A stretch of 64,000 nucleotides of DNA from an uncultured Stenotrophomonas sp. Its GTDB lineage: Bacteria > Pseudomonadota > Gammaproteobacteria > Xanthomonadales > Xanthomonadaceae. This document shows, piece by piece, positions 47,053 through 54,460 of the stretch. A program made the position numbers and the translations under genes. Each line of letters opens with the position of its first letter. Positions within the stretch are counted from its first letter, which is position 1. Below the pieces are notes generated by a model, which saw nothing but the letters and a program-made list of their open reading frames with translations, was not told the origin of the DNA and did not search any database. The stretch is taken from positions 2,832,501-2,896,500 of the forward strand of contig FLTS01000001.1 of NCBI GenBank assembly GCA_900078405.1. Reading direction: 5' to 3'.

Positions 47053-47137
47053 TGCTAACAATTCATTCAAGCCGACGCCGGAAAGGTCGTCGGCACTTCA
47101 TGCGCCATCGGGGCGCGGCTTAATTCAGGCGTTAGAT
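47053..47137. repeat. attC site 7 of array 1
   Basis: TGCTAAC ... GTTAGAT, 85 bases, stem CAAGCCGACGCC / GGCGCGGCTTAA with an extended loop. Confidence 0.78.
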
Positions 47138-47380
47138 GCGATCAAGCATTCCAGCGTTCGCAAGTTCGCAAAGCCGGTCTGCCTGCTCTCGCGTGGAGCA
47201 GAACACAGCGCCTCCCGTGCCGGACAGCGCAACAACTCCGCGCGCGTCACACACTTGCGGCGGCGATTCGCGCATGTGCGTGTACTGCGGGCCATACTTG
47301 ATCGTCTCAACGTGGAATGGCGGTCCGGCGTTGATCCGATTCAAGCGCCAGCCTTCAATCCCGTCCGCAATGAGTGCCAT
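47132..47380 (-). CDS. Cassette ORF: hypothetical protein
   Basis: 82 residues (MALIADGIEGWRLNRINAGP ... LCELANAGMLDRI). It has GAGGAACT before the ATG. No family was recognised. Confidence 0.65.
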   Translation of the reverse strand: MALIADGIEGWRLNRINAGPPFHVETIKYGPQYTHMRESPPQVCDARGVVALSGTGGAVFCSTREQADRLCELANAGMLDRI

Positions 47381-47395
47381 AGTTCCTCGCTTCGC

Positions 47396-47452
47396 ATCTA
47401 ACAATTCGTTCAAGGCCGACGCCTACGGCGCGGCTTAATTCAGGGGTTAGAC
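47396..47452. repeat. attC site 8 of array 1
   Basis: ATCTAAC ... GTTAGAC, stem AAGGCCGACGCC / GGCGCGGCTTAA, 57 bases. Confidence 0.82.
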
Positions 47453-47629
47453 CGCACGCATCCACAGCACTTCAATGTGCCAAGTGCTATTGTCTCGGTG
47501 AACGCAAAACAGGCTGCGCTTTGCGCCAGACAAGGTGGTAATGCACCCAACCCAAAAGCCCCATATCCCCAGCCCTGGAACGCTGTCGGGGATGCAATCG
47601 AATCCGAACAGGTCAAAACTCATTTCCAT
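47447..47629 (-). CDS. Cassette ORF: small hydrophobic hypothetical protein
   Basis: 60 residues (MEMSFDLFGFDCIPDSVPGL, then GIWGFWVGCITTLSGAKRS) after AAGGAAA. It may be membrane-associated; no family was recognised. Confidence 0.6.
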   Translation of the reverse strand: MEMSFDLFGFDCIPDSVPGLGIWGFWVGCITTLSGAKRSLFCVHRDNSTWHIEVLWMRAV

Positions 47630-47641
47630 TTTCCTTATGCG

Positions 47642-47694
47642 GTCTAACGATTCATTCAAGCCGACGCTGGCGCGGCTTAATTCAGGGGTTAGCG
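47642..47694. repeat. attC site 9 of array 1
   Basis: GTCTAAC ... GTTAGCG, stem CAAGCCGACGC / GCGCGGCTTAA, 53 bases, the shortest complete site. Confidence 0.82.
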
Positions 47695-47883
47695 GGCACG
47701 GATCGCGGCGGCAATGTGGCTTGTGTCGCAGGCGTCGAACGATTCGCACAGTTCGGCGCACGCATCGCGCATCTGCTCTTGCGCAAAATCCACGATCTCG
47801 TCAATGCCAAGCTCGTCCCACTGGTTCATCGCGTCCGCCTGCGCGTTCCATGCTGTCTTCAATTCATCGATAGTCATCTTCAT
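47689..47883 (-). CDS. First ORF of cassette array 1 on its reading strand
   Basis: 64 residues (MKMTIDELKTAWNAQADAMN ... CDTSHIAAAIRAR). It starts a few bases after the stop of the phage gene at 47895, whose TAG lies in GTTAGAGG, a core-like sequence. It could be the first cassette or a phage gene that received an attC at its end. Confidence 0.6.
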   Translation of the reverse strand: MKMTIDELKTAWNAQADAMNQWDELGIDEIVDFAQEQMRDACAELCESFDACDTSHIAAAIRAR

Positions 47884-47894
47884 CGCATTGCCCT

Positions 47895-48758
47895 CTAACT
47901 CTGCGTCGAAGCCGTCCCATCGGGCCACGGCACCTTCCCCTCTTTTGCTTCTTCGTAGAAGTCGCGTTTGAAGAATGCAGTCTCCGCATCGCCGGCCTGC
48001 GCCTGCATCGCGGCGTCGATGGCGTCGTCCGCTTTCTGTATCTCAGGGTGTTCGTCGTAGTCGGGCAGGTATCTGCGCGCAACGGCGACCAAGGAGACAA
48101 GTGCATCCAGCACAGCCTGCGCCTCGCTGCCGCCCTTGGGGCTGTCCTCGACGTGCCCGCTGCCGCCGCAGGACGGACAGTTCAGACGGGCCTCGTCGGC
48201 GGTGAACTGCGCTTCGCTGTTCCCGTCGTTGTGGAAGGTGGCGCCCTTGGGGCTGGCGTCGATCAGGGCGAGCAGACGATCGCGTATCGACTCGATGAAC
48301 GTGATCTGCTGCGGCTCATATCCATCCACCTTCGCCGAGTGCGAAAGGTCGTTGGCTATCGCGCGCAACTCGGTCAAGTCGATCCCCGGCGCTGCGGGGG
48401 TGCTCTTGCAAACTGCGCACGGGACGTTCTCGCCGGACGGACGGCCCTCGCACGCTGGGCAAGCCGGCGCTGCGGCGTGCAGCTCGCCGATGATCCGGCC
48501 GGCGTCCTCGTGATCCTTCGCACCCAGCATGTCCAGCAGGTGCCTGTGCAGATCAACCGGCGCTGCGGTGACGGGGGCGGCGTAGAGCTTGTCCCCGATC
48601 TTGGCAGTGCCGGAAATCCACTCGATCTCAACGCCGCGCCCATTGACGGCCGTGATGTTCGCCACCGCCTCCTGCGCTGCGGCGTGCAGCTCGGCCTTCG
48701 CTGCCGCGTACCCAGCCGCGAACTGCCGCGCGCCCTGCTGTTCGTTGTGTGCGTTCAT
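47895..48758 (-). CDS. Early phage protein with zinc-ribbon motifs
   Basis: 287 residues from 48758 (MNAHNEQQGARQFAAGYAAA). Two CxxC clusters are visible: CPACEGRPSGENVPCAVC and CPSCGGSGHVEDS. The N- and C-terminal parts are helical and acidic. It overlaps the upstream gene by four bases and ends the leftward early operon. The function is unknown. Confidence 0.7.
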   Translation of the reverse strand: MNAHNEQQGARQFAAGYAAAKAELHAAAQEAVANITAVNGRGVEIEWISGTAKIGDKLYAAPVTAAPVDLHRHLLDMLGAKDHEDAGRIIGELHAAAPACPACEGRPSGENVPCAVCKSTPAAPGIDLTELRAIANDLSHSAKVDGYEPQQITFIESIRDRLLALIDASPKGATFHNDGNSEAQFTADEARLNCPSCGGSGHVEDSPKGGSEAQAVLDALVSLVAVARRYLPDYDEHPEIQKADDAIDAAMQAQAGDAETAFFKRDFYEEAKEGKVPWPDGTASTQS

Positions 48759-49234
48759 GCGGCGTTCCTCTTGGGGTTGGTGATGGGACGGCGGCCTGGC
48801 CAGGTGGTGATGGGGGCGTCGAAGTTGTGGGGCAGGACTTCGGGTTTTTTGCCGGTGCGGCGCATCCACTGCTCGACGGTTTCCACGTCGCCGGTGGCCG
48901 TGGCTGAGGGCGGGATAACGGCGGCCACGCCGAGGGATGCCGCGCGTTGGCGGGCGCTGTCGGCCTGGGCGGGGGTGAGGCGCTGCACGCGGGTGCGCAC
49001 GGCCGGCTGCAGCAGGTTTTCCGTGGCCAGGGCGAAGCGCATGCCGCCGGGCGCGCGGAATTTACGGATGACGCCGCGGCTGAGCATGGTGTTGAGCGTG
49101 GCGTCGAGCTGCTTGTGGTCGGCATGCTTGCCGAGCAGGCAGCGCAGCTGCTGCCTGGTGAGGCCCGCGGGTTCGGGGGCGAGCAGTTGTTTGACCGCGC
49201 TCACCTGGCGGCTGCGGAGGTGGGCGGCGCTCAT
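48755..49234 (-). CDS. Early phage protein, winged-helix-like
   Basis: 159 residues. LTRQQLRCLLGKHADHKQLD then LNTMLSRGVIRKFRAPGGMR looks like a winged helix. The C-terminal WMRRTGKKPEVLPHNFDAP may be a tail. It overlaps both neighbours by ATGA, as in tightly packed phage operons. Confidence 0.65.
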   Translation of the reverse strand: MSAAHLRSRQVSAVKQLLAPEPAGLTRQQLRCLLGKHADHKQLDATLNTMLSRGVIRKFRAPGGMRFALATENLLQPAVRTRVQRLTPAQADSARQRAASLGVAAVIPPSATATGDVETVEQWMRRTGKKPEVLPHNFDAPITTWPGRRPITNPKRNAA

Positions 49235-49803
49235 GCGTCGCAGCCCTTGCCGATCTCGCCGGGGCGGCCATCGGCTGTGGCGGTGAAGTTGCGCCAGTGC
49301 ACCCAGCCGCGCTGCGGGCAGTGGAAGCCCCACTCTCGCAGCACCGGCGTGGTGATGAAGAGCGTCCAGCAGGGCTGCGGGAAGTTGCCGAACAGCTGCC
49401 ACAGTTCGACGCGGTGCGCAGCACGCGGCCCGCACAGCTTCAGGCTGCCGGGTTCGCGCACGGTGCGGCGGTGGATGCCACCGGCGTCGATGGTGTGCTC
49501 GATGTAGCTGCCGCGCAGCAGCAGCGATGCCCACGCCCAGGGGTGATCGTGCAGGGCGCGCTCGTCGTCGCTGCGCAGGAACTTGTGCAGGTACATGTTG
49601 GGCAGGCGCTGGCTGAACCATACGGCGAAGCGCTGCCAGCGGGTGCGGCGGCTCTCTTCGATGTGCCGATACCAGCCGCGCCAGGGGGTGAGGTACCAGC
49701 GCAGCAGGTACGCGCCAGCGGGGTCGTCGGCGCCGACGATGTAGTCGGGCGGGCGGCGGCCGGCGATGCGGGTGATGAGGAAGGTGGAGAGGGGGCGGAT
49801 CAT
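49231..49803 (-). CDS. Phage protein, cupin-like fold possible
   Basis: 190 residues. LPNMYLHKFLRSDDERALHD, then HPWAWASLLLRGSYIEHTID and AAHRVELWQLFG contain spaced histidines typical of cupin-like proteins encoded by phages of soil bacteria. The role is unknown. Confidence 0.6.
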   Translation of the reverse strand: MIRPLSTFLITRIAGRRPPDYIVGADDPAGAYLLRWYLTPWRGWYRHIEESRRTRWQRFAVWFSQRLPNMYLHKFLRSDDERALHDHPWAWASLLLRGSYIEHTIDAGGIHRRTVREPGSLKLCGPRAAHRVELWQLFGNFPQPCWTLFITTPVLREWGFHCPQRGWVHWRNFTATADGRPGEIGKGCDA

Positions 49804-50087
49804 GCGGATGCCTCCCGTGCGGCGGCCTCTGCGCCGAGGGCGGCGTAGGCGGTGCGGTCGAGGTGGTCGTCGGCGTGGTAGCTGCCGGCGGCGCCGCGGC
49901 TCATTTTCAGCAGCTCCATGAACTGCCAGCCCTGGGATTCGGTGATGTCGGTGCCGAACATTGCGTTGAACGCAGCCACGGTGCGGGCCATGGATCGCTC
50001 GCCGGTGGGCTGGTCGCGCAGCGCGGCGCGCTGGGCGATGTCGTCAGCGGCGGCGGTGAGGATCAGCGGGGCGGTGGCGGGGGTCAT
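49800..50087 (-). CDS. Phage protein (DUF6378-like)
   Basis: 95 residues. FNAMFGTDITESQGWQFMEL followed by KMSRGAAGSYHADDHLDRTA resembles small phage proteins of the DUF6378 type. It overlaps its neighbours by four bases. Confidence 0.62.
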   Translation of the reverse strand: MTPATAPLILTAAADDIAQRAALRDQPTGERSMARTVAAFNAMFGTDITESQGWQFMELLKMSRGAAGSYHADDHLDRTAYAALGAEAAAREASA

Positions 50088-50323
50088 GCGCTCACCACCT
50101 GGGCCGCTTTCAGCAGCGCCCGGTTGAGCACGTAGTAGTTGCCGCGTGCGGCGATGCTGGGGTGTGCGTTGTTGGTGAGCACCAGGCAGTCGTAGCTGGG
50201 GTAGGGGCGGCTGCCGTCCCAGTCGTCGACGATGCGTTCCAGGCCGAAGTGCTGGCGCAGCTGTTCGGCGTGCTGCGTTTTGCCGCTGCCCTTGGGGCCG
50301 TAGATGATGACGGAGCGCTTCAT
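50084..50323 (-). CDS. Small P-loop protein
   Basis: 79 residues. A Walker A motif is at the very N-terminus (IIYGPKGSGKTQHAEQL), and a short ATPase-like core follows (RIVDDWDGSRPYPSYDCLVL). The protein is too short for a full AAA domain; it resembles small phage nucleotide-binding proteins. Confidence 0.65.
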   Translation of the reverse strand: MKRSVIIYGPKGSGKTQHAEQLRQHFGLERIVDDWDGSRPYPSYDCLVLTNNAHPSIAARGNYYVLNRALLKAAQVVSA

Positions 50324-50607
50324 GCCGCGGCCGCCTTTGCGCTTGCGGCGATGAGTTGCTGGGCCATGCCGATGCCACGTGCAGTGAGCGTGACGGTGCG
50401 CGGAAAAACGGGGTCATCGAACGTCACCAGGTTGGCGTTGTCCAGCCAATTGATGGCGCGGCGGGTGAATGCCTCCACGGTGACGGCGGCGCTGGTGGTG
50501 ACTTGCGCGGGGGTGCTGACAAAGCCACCACGGGTGCGGCGCAGGCTGTGCCCTTGCGATGCGAAGGCGGCCAGCAGGGCGCGCTGGGCGACGGGTTGAA
50601 GGTGCAT
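50320..50607 (-). CDS. Early phage hypothetical protein
   Basis: 95 residues (MHLQPVAQRALLAAFASQGH ...). The segment VEAFTRRAINWLDNANLVTF then FPRTVTLTARGIGMAQQLIA could be a winged helix. It overlaps the P-loop gene by four bases. Confidence 0.6.
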   Translation of the reverse strand: MHLQPVAQRALLAAFASQGHSLRRTRGGFVSTPAQVTTSAAVTVEAFTRRAINWLDNANLVTFDDPVFPRTVTLTARGIGMAQQLIAASAKAAAA

Positions 50608-50677
50608 GGTGGCTCCGGGTGACGGCGGATTGAGCGGATGGGTTTGGGGCGGCGGCGTGGCTATGTCGGTTGCCGCC

Positions 50678-50983
50678 TCATGCCAGCGCGGGGGCGATGA
50701 CCGCCACCGGCGCAGCGCAAGCCTGTTCGCGCGCGCGGCGCAACCCGGCAATGGGGATGCGGTGCTGGCTGGTGGGGTGCGTCCAGCGGCTCTCGGCCAG
50801 GGCGCGTGACGCGGTGGGCACTGTGGCCATTCCGCAGCGGTGGCATTCGATGTGATACGTGTGGGGGCAGGGCGCGCCGATGCGGTGGCCCTGCGGTGCG
50901 CCCCACGTTTCGACCAGATGCGGGTGGTGGCCGGGGGCGCACAGCGGCACGCTGGCCGGGAGAGGGGTGGATATCTGCTGCAT
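50678..50983 (-). CDS. Small phage zinc-binding-like protein
   Basis: 101 residues. HTYHIECHRCGMATVPTASR and an upstream CAPGHHPHLVETWG supply Cys/His pairs for zinc. Typical of the left arm of temperate phages; no function known. Confidence 0.55.
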   Translation of the reverse strand: MQQISTPLPASVPLCAPGHHPHLVETWGAPQGHRIGAPCPHTYHIECHRCGMATVPTASRALAESRWTHPTSQHRIPIAGLRRAREQACAAPVAVIAPALA

Positions 50984-50986
50984 GGC

Positions 50987-51262
50987 TTACGCCTCCCGTA
51001 CGGTGATGCCCTGCCGGCTGAGCCAGCGGGCGGCGCGCTGCAGTGAGCGCGTGGACATGGCATAGCGGCCGGCGCCCAGTTGCAGGGAGCCGCGGCGGGT
51101 GGTGACGGTGCGGTGCGGTGTGGCCGACACTTCGCTCGGCGTGGCGGTGGCGCCGGCATACAGGCCGGCCCATATCCAGCCAGCGCATACCAGCAGTACC
51201 AGCGTTTTATCGTGCCGGCCTGTGGCGAAGGACTCTTCCACCGGCAGGGTGATGGCGCTCAT
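50987..51262 (-). CDS. Small phage membrane protein
   Basis: 91 residues from MSAITLPVEESFATG. One hydrophobic segment (KTLVLLVCAGWIWAGLYAGA) is followed by a basic tail. It overlaps the next tiny gene by four bases. Confidence 0.58.
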   Translation of the reverse strand: MSAITLPVEESFATGRHDKTLVLLVCAGWIWAGLYAGATATPSEVSATPHRTVTTRRGSLQLGAGRYAMSTRSLQRAARWLSRQGITVREA

Positions 51263-51381
51263 GCCATCGCTCCCAGCAGCATCGCGAATCCAGCGCCGGC
51301 GACGAACGCCGCGATTGCGATCACGGCTATGTCTCGCGCTGTATCGCGGTACGCCTTTTCGATTGCCTGCTCGATGTTCAT
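51259..51381 (-). CDS. Tiny phage membrane peptide
   Basis: 40 residues (MNIEQAIEKAYRDTARDIAV, then a hydrophobic tail IAIAAFVAGAGFAMLLGAMA). ATGA overlaps on both sides support a real gene in the operon. Confidence 0.55.
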   Translation of the reverse strand: MNIEQAIEKAYRDTARDIAVIAIAAFVAGAGFAMLLGAMA

Positions 51382-51587
51382 GCGGCACCACCGGGCGGGA
51401 TGGTGGGCGTGCGGCGGCGGCGATGGAGGGTCAGCTGCAGCAGTTCGCCGACTACCTGGTTGCCCTGTTCGCCGTGACGCTGCGCCTCGCGGATGCGGGC
51501 GAAGGCGGGGGCATCGTTGACGCCGGCGCGCGCCGCAAATTTGCGGGCGCTCTGGAACGGGTGCAGGGTGTAGATGACGGCGCTCAC
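51378..51587 (-). CDS. Early phage hypothetical protein
   Basis: 69 residues (MSAVIYTLHPFQSARKFAAR ...), basic. Linked by ATGA overlaps to its neighbours; no family recognised. Confidence 0.5.
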   Translation of the reverse strand: MSAVIYTLHPFQSARKFAARAGVNDAPAFARIREAQRHGEQGNQVVGELLQLTLHRRRRTPTIPPGGAA

Positions 51588-51964
51588 GCGGACACCCCGC
51601 TGATATCCGAGTTGCCCTTCTGGATGGTCGGGCGCGGGGTGACAGTGCAGCGCTCCATCGCGGCGGTGCGGTCAATTTCGGCAGCGATATAACGCTCGCA
51701 CAGTTCGCGGGTGGTGGGTGCTTCCAGCCGTGCATAGCCGCCGCGTTCTGCAACGTGGCGGTGATGTGCCTGGGTATCGGCCACCACGCAGTCAAAGGCG
51801 CGGTCGGCGGCAAGCAGGTCGCTCAGGGCCAGCGCGTCAAGTTCTTCTACGGTGGCGAGCGGGTCGATGGTGCGAAAGTCGCTGATGGCGTTGACGGTGT
51901 GGACAGTCGCCTGTTGGCTGCCGTCGCAGTCGGTGAAGCGGATCAGCCAGATGCGGGTGTTCAT
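51584..51964 (-). CDS. Early phage hypothetical protein
   Basis: 126 residues (MNTRIWLIRFTDCDGSQQAT ... SDISGVSA). Acidic, helical; no family recognised. Coupled by four-base overlaps to both neighbours. Confidence 0.55.
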   Translation of the reverse strand: MNTRIWLIRFTDCDGSQQATVHTVNAISDFRTIDPLATVEELDALALSDLLAADRAFDCVVADTQAHHRHVAERGGYARLEAPTTRELCERYIAAEIDRTAAMERCTVTPRPTIQKGNSDISGVSA

Positions 51965-52194
51965 TGGCGCACCTCCGTGGCCATGTCGCGCGCAGCGGCA
52001 GCGGCAAGGCGGCTGGCTACGCCCATGCGGCGGCTGCGGGCACGGTGGTTGCGCGCCTGTTCGCCGGCACTGCGGAGACGCAGCAGGTTGGCGTGCGCGC
52101 GGTCCTTGTTGGCGGTGGCGCGCAAGCAGTGGAGTGCCAGCAGCGGCAATTGCAAACGGGCCGCAGTGGCGTCGATGACGTGTTGCTGTTGCAT
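51961..52194 (-). CDS. Early phage hypothetical protein, basic
   Basis: 77 residues (MQQQHVIDATAARLQLPLLA ...), rich in Arg and Ala. No family recognised. It overlaps the next gene by four bases. Confidence 0.5.
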   Translation of the reverse strand: MQQQHVIDATAARLQLPLLALHCLRATANKDRAHANLLRLRSAGEQARNHRARSRRMGVASRLAAAAARDMATEVRQ

Positions 52195-52231
52195 GGCTGG
52201 CTCCTTCGCTAATCAGTGGGCAAAGGGCCAA

Positions 52232-52720
52232 TTACTGACCGGCACGACGACACGCCAACCCGAACCCGTTGCCGCTGCGGGGGTGGCCGTAGACGAGACC
52301 GAGGTCGACGTCGACGGACCACGCGGACGCCGAGGAACCGACGATGACGTCGCTGCGAATCCACCCGCTCTTCGGGAAATTCGGGAACAGGTTGGTATCC
52401 ACCGCCGGGCTGAAGCGGTCGTGGCGGATCACGTGGCGCAGCAGCACTTCGTCGAGCGGCGCATTGATCCAGTCGCTGAAGCCCAGCAGGCGTTCCTGCT
52501 TCACGGCCTCCACGGCGTCATCGCTGTCGTCGTATTCGGTGCCATCGTCTGCGGCCGTCAGCCGGGTGCTGACCAGCCAGCCGTCGGGGAACAGCACCGC
52601 AACGTGGTCGGTGCGCGGGTCATCGGCCGGAATCTGGGAGCCGTCGGCCAGGACTTTCAGCGGGGCTGCGCTGGCCTGCCAGCCATCTGCGCGGATATTC
52701 AGCGGGATTCGGTCTTGCAT
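52232..52720 (-). CDS. Phage protein of unknown function, first of the leftward early operon
   Basis: 162 residues (MQDRIPLNIRADGWQASAAP ...). VAVLFPDGWLVSTRLTAADD then FSDWINAPLDEVLLRHVIRH is unlike any family I recognise. It lies ~140 bases downstream of a strong promoter-like sequence at 52857-52885. Confidence 0.6.
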   Translation of the reverse strand: MQDRIPLNIRADGWQASAAPLKVLADGSQIPADDPRTDHVAVLFPDGWLVSTRLTAADDGTEYDDSDDAVEAVKQERLLGFSDWINAPLDEVLLRHVIRHDRFSPAVDTNLFPNFPKSGWIRSDVIVGSSASAWSVDVDLGLVYGHPRSGNGFGLACRRAGQ

Positions 52721-52856
52721 GGTTGCGCTCTCCTGGAGGGTAGAGAGCGCCGGCGGGTCACTGTGGCCTGGGGAGTGGCCTGCTGCCGGTCAGGGGAGGG
52801 GCCGGCAGGGTGGCGACCCGCCGGTCGCCCGTCGGCTGGGGAGGGCCGACGGGATA

Positions 52857-52885
52857 GTTGTATGCGAATCCTGCATATGTGTCAA
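52857..52885 (-). promoter_or_regulatory. Promoter of the leftward early phage operon
   Basis: Read leftward: -35 TTGACA, 17-base spacer, -10 TACAAC. The consensus -35 and ideal spacing stand out in an AT-rich stretch between divergent genes. Confidence 0.6.
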
Positions 52886-52976
52886 GTGCATAATTCGTCC
52901 GTAGGGTATGCATTAGATGCTGGCCCGGTCAGTCGAATTTATGGTTAGGCTGTGCCGACATGGAAAAGGAGGGGTT

Positions 52977-53444
52977 ATGGAGGGGTGTCTCGGAGTGGTG
53001 CGCTCGGCGTTGATCTGGCTGATCGGTGGGTCGATGGCCCTGGCGGTGGTGCTTGGGTTCTGGTTCGCAGGCAGGCCGGCGGAGCCGCAATCAGCGGTTG
53101 CCCCAGTTGCTGCAAGTGTTTCAGCTGATTCTGACGCAAGATCTTCTGCGGAGACGCAGAGGAAGGCTGAGATGGAGCGTCAAGAAAAGGATGAGCGGTG
53201 GGCCATCCACATGGAGTCGAAGGTGCGCGAGCAGCTAAAAGACCCCGACTCGGCGAAATTCCGGAACACGCGCACGTTCCATGGTGGGGGTGTGCCGGTT
53301 GCCTGTGGCGAAGTCAACTCTAAAAACAGTTTCGGTGGGATGGGCGGCTATCAGCGCTTCGTGGCTGCCGGCCACATTGTCGCGCTAGATGAGCAGGTCG
53401 AAGGTGGCTTGCAAGAGCTGTGGGGCCAGTTCTGTCACGACTGA
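52977..53444 (+). CDS. Putative phage moron, membrane-anchored protein
   Basis: 155 residues with AAAGGAGGGG before the ATG. An N-terminal membrane segment (SALIWLIGGSMALAVVLGFW) is followed by a charged helix (ETQRKAEMERQEKDERW) and a C-terminal domain with QLKDPDSAKFRNTRTFHGGG and VACGEVNSKNSFGGMGGYQR. It is monocistronic, next to the repressor and opposite to the leftward operon, the usual place of lysogenic-conversion or exclusion genes. The role is inferred from position only. Confidence 0.6.
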   Translation: MEGCLGVVRSALIWLIGGSMALAVVLGFWFAGRPAEPQSAVAPVAASVSADSDARSSAETQRKAEMERQEKDERWAIHMESKVREQLKDPDSAKFRNTRTFHGGGVPVACGEVNSKNSFGGMGGYQRFVAAGHIVALDEQVEGGLQELWGQFCHD

Positions 53445-53479
53445 CATGGTTTGAGCTTGGCGCCCCCTCAAGCCATTGA

Positions 53480-54151
53480 TCAGCTGATCAATGGCTTCTC
53501 CGCGCGGCTGATTACCACCCCGCAGATTCGGGTGGCCCGCGTGATTTGGATAGTGACGTACTGCGGGTTGAGTGGCACTAAGAGATGCTGTCCGCCGTCG
53601 ATGATGAGCTTCTTGAACGTAGTTTCGGGTTCGCCGTCTATCTGTGCAACGACAAGGCTACCGCTTGTGGCGGCCATCTCCGGCTCGACAATGATCTTCT
53701 CGCCAGGGGGGAAAGAAGGTTCGCCGCGAGGGTTGACCATGGATTCTCCAGCGACGGTCAACGCAAAGGCGCGACTGCTCACGCGTGCGGTGGTGAAGAT
53801 GTATTCGGTCGGCTCTATGTGCGCATGCTCGATGTTCTGATCTGTCCATTCGCCAGCCTGAACCCAGCCGAGCAGCGGTACTTGGCGGGGCCTGAATTCT
53901 GGCTCGTAGTAGGGTGCCTGCGGCTCGCGAATGGTGGGGGCGTCCACCGCTGCCCATATTTCCGATGGGTGGACACCGAGCGCGATGGAGAGAGCCCATA
54001 GCTGGGTGTCAGTCACTCCCTGACGGCCATTCTCAATCCGCGAGATGGCACCTTGATCTATTGATGTGGCTTCCGAAAGTTCTTCCTGACCGAAGCCTCG
54101 CTTCTTACGGTAGTAGCGGATAGCGGCGCCGAGTGCATTTCGATGATCCAT
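53480..54151 (-). CDS. Phage CI/LexA-type repressor with S24 peptidase domain
   Basis: 223 residues from MDHRNALGAAIRYYRKK. An XRE helix-turn-helix (FGQEELSEATSIDQGAISRI) precedes a cleavage region with Ala-Gly (LLGWVQAGEWTD), the catalytic Ser (VAGESMVNP) and Lys (TTFKKLIIDGG). RecA-stimulated self-cleavage would induce the prophage. It diverges from the Cro-like gene. A start further upstream at 54268 would overlap the promoter and is rejected. Confidence 0.9.
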   Translation of the reverse strand: MDHRNALGAAIRYYRKKRGFGQEELSEATSIDQGAISRIENGRQGVTDTQLWALSIALGVHPSEIWAAVDAPTIREPQAPYYEPEFRPRQVPLLGWVQAGEWTDQNIEHAHIEPTEYIFTTARVSSRAFALTVAGESMVNPRGEPSFPPGEKIIVEPEMAATSGSLVVAQIDGEPETTFKKLIIDGGQHLLVPLNPQYVTIQITRATRICGVVISRAEKPLIS

Positions 54152-54205
54152 CAGCAAATGATGGGGTGGTGGCGCGTGCGCATGAATGGCACGCATAACA
54201 TGGGC

Positions 54206-54235
54206 TTGACTTGCAATATGTTCTAGGCGCATATT
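54206..54235 (+). promoter_or_regulatory. Rightward lytic promoter in the immunity region
   Basis: -35 TTGACT (54206-54211), 18-base spacer, -10 CATATT (54230-54235), just before the Cro-like start at 54244. The interval between the repressor and cro starts (54152-54243) should also hold the operators. Confidence 0.5.
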
Positions 54236-54243
54236 TGCGCCCC

Positions 54244-54459
54244 ATGCATAGCCATCTCCGCCCAGCACGAAAAAAACAGGGGCTCACGCAGGCGGAAGTT
54301 GCCGCCCGGGTGGGCCGCGATCAGGCCACCGTGGCGAAGTGGGAGATAGGGCAGCACCCCGTTCCCGCTGAAATCGCACCGACCCTCGCAAAGGTGTTGG
54401 GCATCACGGTGCTGGAAGTTCTTTACGGCGATGCCGCCCCAGTGGATGAGGTGGCCTGA
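54244..54459 (+). CDS. Cro-like XRE-family regulator
   Basis: 71 residues. The helix-turn-helix is KKQGLTQAEVAARVGRDQAT then VAKWEIGQH. It diverges from the repressor and overlaps no other gene. It probably represses CI expression during lytic growth. Confidence 0.8.
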   Translation: MHSHLRPARKKQGLTQAEVAARVGRDQATVAKWEIGQHPVPAEIAPTLAKVLGITVLEVLYGDAAPVDEVA

Positions 54460-54460
54460 G

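Larger units (their letters stand above)
44466..47893 (-). other. Integron cassette array 1 without integrase (CALIN) inside the prophage
   Basis: Nine attC-like sites, each with a 7-base inverse core (RYYYAAC-like), an imperfect hairpin of the type CAAGCCGA...GCGGCTTAA, and a GTTRRRY core, alternate with one (once two) small leftward ORFs. Most ORFs have a GGAG-type ribosome site just after the GTTRRRY core and a stop at or inside the next RYYYAAC. This is integron cassette architecture. No intI gene is in the window. The array lies between the excisionase-like gene and the leftward early phage operon. At its right border the phage gene stop codon reads GAGTTAGAGG, close to a GTTRRRY core; at its left border a truncated site (GTGTTAGGC at ~44,500) remains. 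Confidence 0.85.

Noticed and set aside
44908..47694. CRISPR array explanation for the spaced repeats
   Set aside because: Spacing is 160-370 bases, each interval holds an ORF, and the repeats have attC cores and hairpins.
53480..54268. Longer start of the repressor at 54268
   Set aside because: It would cover the divergent promoter and operator region and the Cro-like start; MDHRNALG fits the family N-terminus.
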